Shown here one piece after another: positions 36,845 to 48,300 of a stretch of 64,000 nucleotides of DNA (positions within the stretch are counted from its first letter, which is position 1; each line of letters starts with the position of its first letter). The stretch spans positions 813,898 to 877,897 of the forward strand of contig NZ_KN266207.1 in assembly GCF_000766945.1 (NCBI RefSeq). Direction: 5' to 3'. Source of the stretch: Cellvibrio mixtus subsp. mixtus J3-8. Lineage in GTDB: Bacteria; Pseudomonadota; Gammaproteobacteria; Pseudomonadales; Cellvibrionaceae. A program made the translations under genes and the position numbers. The notes under the pieces are model-generated. The model had not been told where the DNA came from and ran no database searches. It saw only the letters and a list, made by a program, of their open reading frames with translations.

Positions 36845-38716
36845 ATGATGAAAAAAGCTTATGTCTTTCCCGGCCAGGGAGCCCAGTTTCTGGGTATGGG
36901 AGAAGAGTATTTTGACCAGTTCCCCGAACTGGTCAGTATCGTCGATTCCGTTTTGGGTTACTCAATCAAGGAACTGTGTTTACAAGATCCGCATAAATGC
37001 CTTAATCAAACCCAATACACCCAGCCTGCACTCTATACAGTAAATGCACTTAATTACATTGCTAAATCCCGTACTACGGGTCAGAAACCGGATTTAGTGG
37101 CAGGGCATAGCCTGGGCGAATACAACGCATTGCTAGCAGCGGGCGCGTTTGATTTTGAAACCGGATTAAAGCTGGTTCAAAAGCGTGGCGAACTCATGGC
37201 AAGGGCGAACCAGGGGGGAATGCTCGCGGTATTGGGAATTGATATAGGATTGGTTCGGGAAATTCTTGCGCAATTAAATGATCCGCGCATTCAATTAGCG
37301 AATATTAACTCTGCAAAACAAACCATTTTGTCAGGTGATATGGCTGCGCTTACTGCAAGTTGCCAGTACTTTGAACAGCAGGGAGCAAAATGTGTTCCCC
37401 TGAAAGTGAGCGCCGCATTTCACTCAACTTATATGCGCGAAGCGCGCGAAGAATTTATTGCCTATCTGCGTGGGTTTCAATTTCGTCCTTTGGAAATACC
37501 GGTCGTTGCCAATTTAACGGCACAACCTTATCCATCAGTAAATTATCAACAAATCCTCGCCGATCAAATTACCGGAACGGTTAAGTGGCATGACACTATT
37601 TTGTTGATGCTCAATTCCGATGTTGCGGATATTGAAGAGATAGGCCCGGGTAATGTGCTTACCAAATTAACCGGTTTTATCCAAAGCGCGTATGAGGATG
37701 ACCTTAAAAACAAAACGAAAAATATTGCTGGGCAACCAGGGAATTTTTTGTTTATGTATGGTGGACAGGGATTTCACTATCGCAATATGGGGCGCGAATT
37801 ATTTGAGCACAGCCAGGCGTTCCGCGGTGCATTTATAGAATGTGATGCCGTGGTGCAGGAAGCCTTGGGCATATCGCTTATTAAAGATATTTACCAGCAC
37901 CAACCAACTAATACTGCATTGGAAAATATTCTGATAACTCACCCGGCTTGTTTCAGTGTTGGCTATTGCCTTACCCGTGAATTGGCAGCCAGGGGAATTA
38001 AACCGGCAGCCGTGCTGGGTTATAGCCTGGGTGAATACATTGCTGCCACCATTGCTGGTGTAGTGGATTTCAAAACTGCATTGCGCCTCGTTTGCATGCA
38101 GGCGCGCTTACTGAAAGAGCAAGCCGCAAATGGCCGTATGCTGGCAGTCCTGACCAATGTATCCGACTTTTCCAATAACCCTGGTGATTATGCCGGGGCC
38201 AGCCTGGCCTGCGTTAACTACCAGGATAATTTTATTATCAGCGGTGCTCACGAACTTATTGTGAAGATCCAGCAACGCCTTGAACAACGCAATGTGCTTA
38301 CGGCAATTTTACCGGTAGCGCACTCTTTTCATTCCGAGCAAATCGATGGGATTCGCGCAGACTTTATTCGCCAGGCTAGCGCGGTTGAATATGCCAAACC
38401 CACGATCAATTTCTATTCGGCCTCACCACAGGCGCCTATCAATAATTTGAGCCCTGCTGATGATTTGAGCCAGGAACATTTATGGCGTGCTATTCGTGAG
38501 CCGGTGAATTTCCTCAATGTAATTTCTGAAATAAAAACCAGCCAGGATTACACCTTTATTGATTTGAGCCCCACGGCGTCCCTGGTAGCTTTTATGGATC
38601 GGATTTTTGGAAAACATGAACGGCACAGGTTCGCTATCAACCAATTTGGAAAAAATCTTGAAACACTGAACAAGCTGGTTGCTGATGTCAAAAATGCCGA
38701 AAGCTTGCCGGGCTAG
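36845..38716 (+). CDS. Tandem trans-acyltransferase (AT-AT) for the PKS
   Basis: The product is 623 residues from ATG 36845 (GGA seven bases upstream; ATG 36833 would add four residues). Two FabD-type domains are present. AT1 (about 1-300) has F-P-G-Q-G-A-Q, G-H-S-L-G-E-Y with nucleophile S89, K-R-G-E-L-M and A-A-F-H-S, fitting malonyl transfer. AT2 (about 310-610) has G-G-Q-G, G-Y-S-L-G-E-Y with S394, and A-H-S-F-H-S. The His next to the nucleophile is Tyr in AT2, so its role may differ. In other trans-AT systems one member of such pairs is an acyl hydrolase that clears stalled chains. It supplies the AT-less PKS in this block. Confidence 0.93.
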   Translation: MMKKAYVFPGQGAQFLGMGEEYFDQFPELVSIVDSVLGYSIKELCLQDPHKCLNQTQYTQPALYTVNALNYIAKSRTTGQKPDLVAGHSLGEYNALLAAGAFDFETGLKLVQKRGELMARANQGGMLAVLGIDIGLVREILAQLNDPRIQLANINSAKQTILSGDMAALTASCQYFEQQGAKCVPLKVSAAFHSTYMREAREEFIAYLRGFQFRPLEIPVVANLTAQPYPSVNYQQILADQITGTVKWHDTILLMLNSDVADIEEIGPGNVLTKLTGFIQSAYEDDLKNKTKNIAGQPGNFLFMYGGQGFHYRNMGRELFEHSQAFRGAFIECDAVVQEALGISLIKDIYQHQPTNTALENILITHPACFSVGYCLTRELAARGIKPAAVLGYSLGEYIAATIAGVVDFKTALRLVCMQARLLKEQAANGRMLAVLTNVSDFSNNPGDYAGASLACVNYQDNFIISGAHELIVKIQQRLEQRNVLTAILPVAHSFHSEQIDGIRADFIRQASAVEYAKPTINFYSASPQAPINNLSPADDLSQEHLWRAIREPVNFLNVISEIKTSQDYTFIDLSPTASLVAFMDRIFGKHERHRFAINQFGKNLETLNKLVADVKNAESLPG

Positions 38717-38755
38717 CACTTCTTATTTTTTTAACCTTTTGCAATGGAACAATGT

Positions 38756-41311
38756 ATGAACATTATTGAATCAACGCTGTACGCTTTACCTGGGTGGTTA
38801 CGCAAGTACCGATGGCCAGTATTGTCCTTATACCTGGTGCTATTGGTGTTGGCATTTTTGGGAATGGATAAGATATGGAAAGACGATAGTTTGAAATCCT
38901 GGTTTGGCAAGGATTCGGATATCTTTAAAAACCAGCAAAAATTTGAGCGTTATTTTGGTGGCAATGAAGATGTTTATATCGTTTACGAGGCAAAAGACGG
39001 CGATATCTTTTCGGAAGCGTCACTTGCTGCTTTATCGCGTTTACACAATAAACTTGCCGGTTTTGCGGTGGAGGTGCAAAAAAATCCCGATTCACCGCTG
39101 TCGCACACACGCGATGTGCAATCCCTCATTAATATACAAGTCACTAAAGTTGAGGGTGATAATTTACAAGTCTATGAATTTATCGGCAAAAACCTTCCTT
39201 CCAGCAAAGAAGAACGTGAAGCATTAAAGCAAACCGCATTAAAAAACCCTGAGTTGTTGCTGAATTTTGTTTCGCGCGAAGCGCAATACGGTGCAGTGTC
39301 AATCCAAACCAATTTCGGCGATATGATGCTGTACAAAGATAGGGATACCCGAAGTAATGTTGATAGTTTCTCTGTGGATCTCGAATTTGAAGCGGAAGAG
39401 CCTGTTATAAATGCTGAAAGCTTTGATGAAACACCGCGCGATTATGATATGTACTACAGCTACATGCAGGAAATCCGCGCAAAGGTTAAAGAGGCTAATG
39501 TCGATGGTGAGTTGAATATCTACTACGCCGGCTTGCCTGAAATCATTGCGTTCCAAACTGAAGTACTCGATCCGGAAATGAGTATTATTTTCCTGGGCAT
39601 ATTTATTTTTATGCTGGTTATTCTCGGCTGGATTTTCCGCCATCCGTCTGCAGTTATCTGGACCATGATTGTTTTGATCGTGACGGTCGTATTTACCATG
39701 GGAATTATCGGCTGGACGGGAGTGCCTACCTCCAGCCTTTCCGACCCTATGATATTGATGATTGTATTGATCTCGGTATCAGACGTTGTGCATTTTATTG
39801 CGTCTTACAAACACCATCGCCTATTGGGCATGCCGCATGAAGAAAGTTTATCCAATGCATTCGGGAAATCCGGTTGGTCCTGTTTTTTAACTACTTTCAC
39901 CACCATGATTGGTTTCGGTTCCCTATGGTTGGTTAAGTCAACAATCCCGGTTTCCAATTTCGGTTATTTTTGTGCGGTGGGGCTGCTGCTTGCCTATGGG
40001 GTTAGCGTCACGCTCATGCCAATCTTGCTGGATTTCTGGGCACCGTCTTACAAACCTATTAAAAATTCAAATGCGGACATCCAAAATCCGGATATCGCTA
40101 TCAATTCATCGACTGATGTTCCCAAGCAATTTTATTTTGGCCAACGTGTTTTTAACCTGACCAATAATTATCCCGCAGCCATCATTGGTGTTTTCCTGGT
40201 AGTCATTACTGCTATTGGAATTGGAATGAAAGATATCGTTGTAGATACCAATACATTGGAATCGTTTGATGAATCCACCTATTTACGTAAAGCCTTTGAA
40301 GTCGCTGACAAGAATATGGCGGGAACGCAAAATATTGACTTTATGATTAATTTAAAGGAATCGGACTCTATCGGTGATCTGGATGTGTTGACGCGTATTG
40401 AGGATTTCCAGCAACGCATGAACAGGGAATTCCCAACCTTGATTGCGACCAGTGTTTCAGTGGTGGATTTAATTAAACGCCTGAACCAACAAATGAACCA
40501 GGACAATCCCGCTTATTTCCGTTTGCCCGATACCAATACCGAGGTGAATCAACTGTTGTTCCTGTTTAACAGCGCATCACCGGAAGAGCGTCGCCGTTTG
40601 ATTTCTGATGACTTTGAAGCAACGCGTATTTCATTCAATGTGCGCAATTCCGGTTCAACCGGTTACGTGGACCTTATTAATCGCGCGAATGAATGGAGCA
40701 AGGAAATATTCAATCCATTAAAAAGCAAATACACAAACATGGAAATTGTTACCTCCGGTGGTGTTGTCACATTTATGCATTTGTTTGATTTGATGACCAA
40801 GTCAGAAGTAAATAGCTTTTTGGTTACCCTGGCGTTGATTGGAATTACGTTCTTCTTTGTTTTTCAATCGTTCACCCTGGGTTCACTTGCGCTTATTGCC
40901 GCGACTTTTCCCATCATTCTTACATTTGGATTGATGGGATGGTTAGGTATTCCCCTTAATCCGACTACGATGATTATTGCTCCTATTATCCTTGGATTGG
41001 CGACAGACGACTCAATTCATTTCATTAATAAATTGCGTGGCCTTTTACCGAAAACAGAAAATATTACCGTTGCTGTTTGGGACACATTAAGGCAATTGGC
41101 CCCCGCATTAACATTTACCACATTGGTATTGGTGGGTGGGATGCTTTCGCTGTTATACAGCTCCGACAGTTCATTCCAGGCATTTGGTTATCTGGGGGCA
41201 CTGGCATTGATGTGTGCCTTGTTTGTAGATCTTTTATTTATTCCTGCCGTGTGTTTGCTCTACGCGAAATACCGCACTGTGCCACAGGCTGATCCTGAAC
41301 CGGCTAATTAA
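38756..41311 (+). CDS. RND/MMPL-family exporter
   Basis: The product is 851 residues from ATG 38756 (ATG 38744 adds four residues). The layout is that of the RND superfamily MMPL/HpnN branch: a first membrane helix near residue 25, a large periplasmic loop (about 45-270), a helix cluster with sterol-sensing-like sequence (about 275-430), a second periplasmic loop (about 460-680) and a second cluster ending near 840. L-A-T-D-D-S-I-H-F-I lies in the second cluster, with the acidic residues used for proton coupling. Members move lipids and hydrophobic molecules across the inner membrane. Together with the next gene it likely carries the lipophilic product, or protects the producer. Confidence 0.88.
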   Translation: MNIIESTLYALPGWLRKYRWPVLSLYLVLLVLAFLGMDKIWKDDSLKSWFGKDSDIFKNQQKFERYFGGNEDVYIVYEAKDGDIFSEASLAALSRLHNKLAGFAVEVQKNPDSPLSHTRDVQSLINIQVTKVEGDNLQVYEFIGKNLPSSKEEREALKQTALKNPELLLNFVSREAQYGAVSIQTNFGDMMLYKDRDTRSNVDSFSVDLEFEAEEPVINAESFDETPRDYDMYYSYMQEIRAKVKEANVDGELNIYYAGLPEIIAFQTEVLDPEMSIIFLGIFIFMLVILGWIFRHPSAVIWTMIVLIVTVVFTMGIIGWTGVPTSSLSDPMILMIVLISVSDVVHFIASYKHHRLLGMPHEESLSNAFGKSGWSCFLTTFTTMIGFGSLWLVKSTIPVSNFGYFCAVGLLLAYGVSVTLMPILLDFWAPSYKPIKNSNADIQNPDIAINSSTDVPKQFYFGQRVFNLTNNYPAAIIGVFLVVITAIGIGMKDIVVDTNTLESFDESTYLRKAFEVADKNMAGTQNIDFMINLKESDSIGDLDVLTRIEDFQQRMNREFPTLIATSVSVVDLIKRLNQQMNQDNPAYFRLPDTNTEVNQLLFLFNSASPEERRRLISDDFEATRISFNVRNSGSTGYVDLINRANEWSKEIFNPLKSKYTNMEIVTSGGVVTFMHLFDLMTKSEVNSFLVTLALIGITFFFVFQSFTLGSLALIAATFPIILTFGLMGWLGIPLNPTTMIIAPIILGLATDDSIHFINKLRGLLPKTENITVAVWDTLRQLAPALTFTTLVLVGGMLSLLYSSDSSFQAFGYLGALALMCALFVDLLFIPAVCLLYAKYRTVPQADPEPAN

Positions 41312-41378
41312 CCATATAAATTAGCAATGGGTTGATGGGTTTTACATTATTTACAGTAATTAATTGTAGAGAATCATT

Positions 41379-42293
41379 ATGAAATCGCTTTTCATTTTAC
41401 CTTTGTTGGTGTCGTTGATTGTTCCGGTAGCGTCTGCACAAGTGAATGGTGAGGCAGGTAACGATGCCGCACGTAATTTGGTGGAAAAGGTACTTGATCG
41501 TTACATGGGAAATACCGAAGTTTCACGTATGTCACTAGTAACCTGCGCTTACCGTGATAAAGGGGATTCTATTGGTTGCAGTTCTGCGCCGCGTCGCAAA
41601 ACAGTTCAATCCATTAGCAAAATGTATGGGCAAAAACTCAAAGACAGTCGCGGGTTGATGTTGATTCTTGAACCGGTTGCTGAATATGGAATTGGCATTT
41701 TGCAATACGATTATGTTGAGAGCGGCGCAGACAGCGATCAGTGGATGTACCTACCGGAGCTGGATCAAGTAAAACGTATTGCTTCGTCAAATGATGCGCC
41801 CAAAAAAGGCTCTTTGTTTGGTAGCGAGTTTTCGCTGGAGGATATGGAACGTCAAAAGTTGAATGAGTATACCTATAAAATTATCGGCAAAGAGACGATT
41901 AACGGTGAAGAATTGGTCAAAGTTGAGCATGTCCCTACCAAAGCCCGTGCACCTAAAAGTAATTACGCTAAACGTATCCAATGGATCGATGAAGCGCGTT
42001 TGCTGGTAATCAAAGAGGAATATTACGAATTGAGTGGTGAACTTTTTAAAGTAAAAACTTCCTCTGACCTGGTTGAGTCGGATGATATCTGGACGGCTAA
42101 AAAAGTCATGATGCGCAATCTGAAAACCCGTCGTGTTTCTATGTTGTTGTATGCAGACGTTACCTATAACTTGCCAATCCAGGATGAAGCGCTGACGCCG
42201 CGTATTTTAAGCGACGCTGTGTTCCGGGAGAATTTTATTAAATCCCTGCGCCAGGAAAAACCTGCGGCAGCGATGCCTGTTGCACGCCAGTAA
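41379..42293 (+). CDS. LolA-like periplasmic outer-membrane lipoprotein-sorting protein
   Basis: The product is 304 residues from ATG 41379, with AGAGAA upstream. The signal peptide ends near A-S-A-Q-V. The mature protein has the LolA/LppX-like half-barrel pattern of the family often annotated as outer membrane lipoprotein-sorting protein (W-M-Y-L-P-E-L-D-Q-V-K-R-I, F-S-L-E-D-M). Such genes commonly sit beside MMPL/RND exporters, as here, where it lies 67 bases downstream. It probably accepts a hydrophobic cargo from the RND protein and carries it across the periplasm. The cargo is unknown; the pathway product is the obvious candidate. Confidence 0.85.
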   Translation: MKSLFILPLLVSLIVPVASAQVNGEAGNDAARNLVEKVLDRYMGNTEVSRMSLVTCAYRDKGDSIGCSSAPRRKTVQSISKMYGQKLKDSRGLMLILEPVAEYGIGILQYDYVESGADSDQWMYLPELDQVKRIASSNDAPKKGSLFGSEFSLEDMERQKLNEYTYKIIGKETINGEELVKVEHVPTKARAPKSNYAKRIQWIDEARLLVIKEEYYELSGELFKVKTSSDLVESDDIWTAKKVMMRNLKTRRVSMLLYADVTYNLPIQDEALTPRILSDAVFRENFIKSLRQEKPAAAMPVARQ

Positions 42294-42370
42294 TTTGATA
42301 TCGATATTTCAGAGCTTTATTTATATTTAAAAAAGTCGATTGATTTTGCAAGATTAAGGAACGAGATCCC

Positions 42371-45300
42371 ATGTCTGAACAATCTATATCGGAACAATTT
42401 GTTTCGGAAAATTCTATATCCGAAAAATCCTTGTTGCCGCCGGAGTTAAATCAATTTATTGCGCGATTTGAAGGGAAAAGTATTTCCAGCCCATTGCGCG
42501 ATGCCAGCGTGGGTGCCCAAGCGGATACCGGTAGATGGCAAATTAAAATTGATACATTTCCAGGGGATGAAAACATCCAATTATGCGTTGCCGCCTGGCA
42601 TGTTCTGTTACATTGGTTGAGATATGACAAGGAACCGGTAATTACCTGTTTATTGGCGAAAGACCGTAACAGGGTTTGGCCATTGGTGTCTGAGATCCAG
42701 GAAGATTCACAGTTAATTGACTTGCATGCCGCTATTTGTAAACAGTGGCCCAAATTCAATAATGATTGGTTGAGCCTGGAAGAGTTGGATCATCCATTGT
42801 TTGCTGATCATCTGCTTTGCCATGCTATTTGTGTAAATGGCACAATGGACGATAGCCAGCCCACTGCGGAATTTGAATTAATTTATGATAAACGCAGTTG
42901 GTGGATTAATGGGGCACGCTCGATATTCAGTGAGGCGTATTTATTACATATGCGCGATTTCTGGTTGCAGCTTATTGAGCAGTTCCAGGAGCATCCCCGC
43001 CATTTGCTTTCCAATATTTATTTTCTAAAAGATGAAGTTACTTTTCCGAAGCAAGTCAGTGGTGAAAGCCGCCAGCTGACAGGTAACTTGCTGGATAAAT
43101 GGAATCAATGTTGCTCGGAGTATGGTTCTGCTATTGCCATTATTGATGGAGATAAACATTACACCTACGCGGAAGTGGATGTTCTTTCTGATATTTGGGC
43201 TGATAACCTCTACCAACAAGGAGTGACCCTGGGGGATGCCGTAGGCGTCGCATTTCCGCGTAATTCCAACATGGTAATCGCACAGCTTGCGGTACTTAAA
43301 GCTGGCGCAGCATTTGTTCCGTTAGATACCAGTTTGCCTGCCGATCGCCTGGAGTCAATGGTTGCGGACGCAGCGATAAAATATCTGCTCACTGAACAAT
43401 CCTTGCGCGATATCATCGCGGAAAAATTAATAAAAATTGCAGCGATTTATATTGAAGATGTTGTGCCCGCGTCTGCCGGGATCGAACAAAAACGGCGCGC
43501 CCACCGCATTTACCGGGATGACGCCGCCTATATTATTTTCACTTCCGGCTCTACCGGTGTTCCCAAAGGGGTGAAAGTCAGCCATGGCAATTTGCTGAAT
43601 TTTGTTACTTATTTTAATGATGCGGGATACATTCGCGCTGGCGATACTGTTTCACAATTTGCACCGTTTTCATTTGATGCGTCAGTCGCTGAAATTCATT
43701 CAGCGATTTTGAATGGCGCAACCCTGGTAATTCTTGGTAAGGCATTAATAGATTCACCTGCCGAGCTGCAGGCTTATATGGCGGAACGGAATGTTACCTT
43801 CGCGGCATTTCCTCCGCAGTATTTACAGCATCTTTCACCGGAATTTTTACCGTCACTAAAAACATTACTGACTGCCGGTTCTGCGCCCAATTATGAATTG
43901 ATAAAAAAATGGTTGCCCCATGTACGCTATGTGAATGGTTATGGGCCAACGGAAACCACTGTACTGTCGACCGTATGGGAAGCAGATTCTTTGCCTGCAC
44001 CCGACGAACCCATTTCTATGGGTGTACCTATCGCGAATACCCATGTGCGTGTAGTGAACCAGTTTGGCCATTCATTGCCTGCCGGATTTACCGGTGAGCT
44101 AATTATTGGTGGCGATGGTGTTGTACAAGGTTATGTGAATCGCGAACATCTAAATAAAGAAAAATTCCTGGATGAAGAGCAGACCCGCTGGTATCGCAGC
44201 GGCGACCTTGCGTGTTTTAACAAAAATAACCAGTTAATTTTTAATGGCCGGGTAGACAACCAGATTAAATTGCGCGGTCACCGGCTTGAGCCGGGTGAAG
44301 TGGAAGCCGCCGTAGCGGGAATTGAAGGTATTGATGCAGCCGCTGTAGTGGTACATAAATCCGAAAATACCCTGCAATTGGTGTTGTTCTTACAAGGCAA
44401 GGAAATTGCCGAAGCTGACCTGCGGCTCCAACTGCAAGCACGGGTGCCGCAGTGGGCGATGCCAAACAGGATTCATTGGCTGGAGCAATTGCCATTAACG
44501 ACCAACGGCAAAATCAATTACCAGATATTGCAGCGATTAGCATCAGAAACTGCAACCGCTACAACCGATGCGCGTGTAGCGCTTACTGATGACCTCGAGC
44601 AACAGGTTGCCGCTATTTGGCAACAAACACTGCAAACCAAAACGGTGGCTCGCGAAGATAATTTTTTATTCCTGGGGGGCGATTCACTGACTGCACTGGC
44701 TGTTGTCTCTGCGTTACGCAAACTGGGATATGCCATCAGCTCTGCGCAACTGTTGGCACAACCGAAATTAAAAGATTTTGTTGCATTATTAAAACGCAGT
44801 GGCAAAACGTTAGTGCGCGATTATCGCCCGCAAGTTGGCGAAGCAAGTATTACACCGATTCAAGGCTGGTTTTTCAGCCAGCCACTAGCGAATCCACAAC
44901 GCTTTTGCCAGTCGTTGGTATTTGAAAGTGTTGAACCGCTGGATGCGGAGCGCTTGCAACAAGCACTGGCACACCTGGTTGGTTATCACGATGAACTTCG
45001 CGCGCGCTTTGTTTTATCCGGCTCGGGCGATAGTAAACGCTGGACCCAGCACATTGATGCGGATTCAGTAACATTGCCGGACATTATTGTTGAATCAATT
45101 GATGCCAATGATTTAACTACGCGTACTGCCGCATTGCAGCAATCCCTTGCTGACCAACTGCAACTTGGGCAAGCGCCATTATTCCGCCTTGCATTGCTCA
45201 ATAGCCCGGCTGGTTCGCGTGTTGTTTGGGTTATCCACCATTTAATTGTCGATACCCTGAGCCACAGTTTGTTGCTGAATGATTTGCATCAACTCTATGT

Positions 45301-48300
45301 AAGCGGTGAGATTGCCGAGTCAGTATTGCCGGGTAAAAGCCTCAGCTATTTTGCGTGGGCCGAACGATTGCAACATCAATTGGCCGGCAGTGAACAGGAA
45401 TTGTTGCAGCCATGGAAAGCAACGCTATCTACCGCTGCAACCGCGCCCGGACTGCCGATTGGAAATAAAACAGAAAGCACATCGCTTGAATTGGAAGAGT
45501 GCCGTTTTGATACACAACAAACTGCGCGCTTATTAAGCCAGGCTCCTGATTGCTATCATCAGTCACCGGAAGAATTGGTATTAGCCAGCGTATACCTTGC
45601 CTTGGGCCAGACTTTTGCTGTGGCGCAATTAGGTGTTGATATTGAGTGGCATGGCCGCGATGAAACCCTGGGTGGAGTAGAGGGGGTGGATCGCACCCTC
45701 GGTTGGTTTACCAGTGTTCATCCATTGTTTTTATCGCTTCCGGATTTTTCCTCACAAAATCCTACCCGGGCATTAGGTGACTTTTTGTGTTACCTCAAGG
45801 AAACCCGTGCTGCGGTTCCTGCACGTGGTCGCGATTTTTATGCGCTGCGTTATTTAAGCACTCACGACGACGTCAGGGCTGCGTTCCAACATTACCGCGC
45901 GCCGTCAATATTGTTTAATTTCTCCGGCGTTGTTCAGCGTTCCACAGGGACCTGGAAAACGTTGCCGGTAGCTGCCATTGAAATGGGCGAGGGTAACCAG
46001 AACCCTTATTTGCTGTCCGTTGAAAGTGAAATTCGCGATGGCGAATTGATCGTGGGTTTTTACCTGGATAAATCCTGCTGGAGCCAGCAACAAATCGATT
46101 CCCTGCAACGCAATTTGCAAACCTGGTTGGGCGCAATTGTCGAGCATTGTATTAACCCTGCAAATCATCGTTGGACGCCTGCTGATTTTCCATTGGTTGC
46201 TATTACAGATGAAGATGCGGCAGCGCTGCCCGAAACTCTGGTCGATTTATTTCCGCTCACAGATATGCAACAAACCCTGTATCGCCACCGCGATACTTAC
46301 CAGGTATGGATGCATCACGAATTCAATCGCCACTTTGAGCAGGAAAAATTCCAGTCTGCTGTTGCTGATTGGATAGATTTGAATGACTGTTTGCGCACGT
46401 TAATCCATACCCGCGCTGACGGTAGTGTTGTGCAAGGTGTTTATTCCAGCCTTTCCAATGAAGTGGAAGTGTTGAATGTTGCTAGCGGGCAGCGTCAACA
46501 GGTAGCGAGCGAATTAATTTCCAACGGGAAAAATGCAGCTGTCGAATTTACCGATCGCCCGGCTTATAAATTACATGTGCTGGATGCAGGTGAAGCTGCA
46601 TTTTCGTTGGTGTTATCTATCCATCACATCATCCATGATGGATGGACGATTGAATTGCTGATGGATTCGCTCTGGCGAATTTATCGCAGCAAATTGGGTG
46701 AAGCTGTCGCTTTACCTGAATCATCATCCACCAGCGTGCGCGATATTTTCCTTGAACAGCAGCGTCTCGCGAATGATCCCCAGTGGAACCATTATTGGTC
46801 CAATGTGCAGTGGGCAGATAATTATTGCCAATTGCCAAAACGCGCTGGGGCAAGGGATGCATCGGGCAATGTGGAATTATTATTAAGCACATTGCCCGCA
46901 AAAACCGTTGCGCAATTGCAAGTTAAAGCGCGGACATTGGGTTTAACACTGAACAGTTTATTTATCGCCGGTTTTATTTGCCTGATGCGTTACCTCGGCG
47001 GCGGCCACCAGGTGCGGGTTGGTTTGATACAGAATGGCCGCCCGGAGACTATTCCGGATGCAAACCGGATTACCGGATGTTGCGTTAATACGTTGCCACT
47101 GGTTGTCGATTTCACTGCAGATTCCAGCCTTGAAACAATCCTTTCAACCGTCCAGCAACAATTGCTGGCGTTGCGCGATTGCGCGGTTTATCCGCTTTCC
47201 AGAATTCACCAGCAAGCGCGCAATCAGGTTGAAGGCAATTTATTTGATTGTTTATTTAATATCGAAAGCAGCCATTACGGTGCGGCGAGTGGCGATGGAA
47301 AACCGTTACTTAAAGATGGTTATGAAGCAACAAATTATGGTTTTATTTTTGGTTTGATTGAGCAGGCCGGCGAATCAGAAGGGGCATACCGCTATGGTTT
47401 GCGTATCGGTTTTGATACTGCACTTTATGCAAAAGACAAGGTTGAATGCTGGGCCGATTGTTATGCGCACTTGCTGGAATTATTGGCCGCTGATACACAA
47501 CTGCAGTGGAATCAAATCCAGCCAATTCCCGCCGTTTATAAAGAGAATATTGCGGCATGGAACCAGACTACCGTTCCTTATCCATCAGACGTTTTATTGG
47601 GCCAACATTTTGCCGATGTGGTTAAACGCGTTCCCGATAAAATTGCATTGGCGTTCAAGGATATTCGCCTGACCTATGCCGAGCTGGATCAACAAACTGA
47701 TAAGCTCGCGCGGTTGCTCGCCAGTAAAGGTGCCGCGCCGGGAGTAGTGATTGGCCTGGTGGCTGAGCGCTCGTTGGAAATGGTGTTGGGAATTCTGGCA
47801 GTGATTCGTTCCGGTGCTGCGTATGTACCAATTGATCCGCGTTATCCGGAAGATCGCGTAAGCCATATGCTGGAGGATTTGCGTTGCCCGCTAATCCTGC
47901 TGCAGAAAGATGCTTTCCGTAATTCAATTCCTGCGAGCTTTGCCGCAGAGTTGATCGATATCCAAAGCGGTGTGTCGCACACCCTGGAATTACCAGCGGT
48001 GGATACCAGCACCCATCAAACGCGCCAACTGGCGTACGTGATGTACACCTCCGGTTCAACGGGTAAACCCAAAGGTGTGATGATCGAACAACGCTCCATT
48101 GTGCGTTTAATCAAGAATGCGCGCGATGTGGAGTTTGATGAGACGGATTGTATCCTCATCACCAGTGCACCCGGATTTGACGTTACTACGTTCGAGCTCT
48201 GGGGCGCATTATTAAATGGTTTGACGCTGGCGGTTATCGACGAAGATACCTTGCTCGACCCGGTACAACTTGCCCATGAAATTCGCGATAAACAAGTTAC

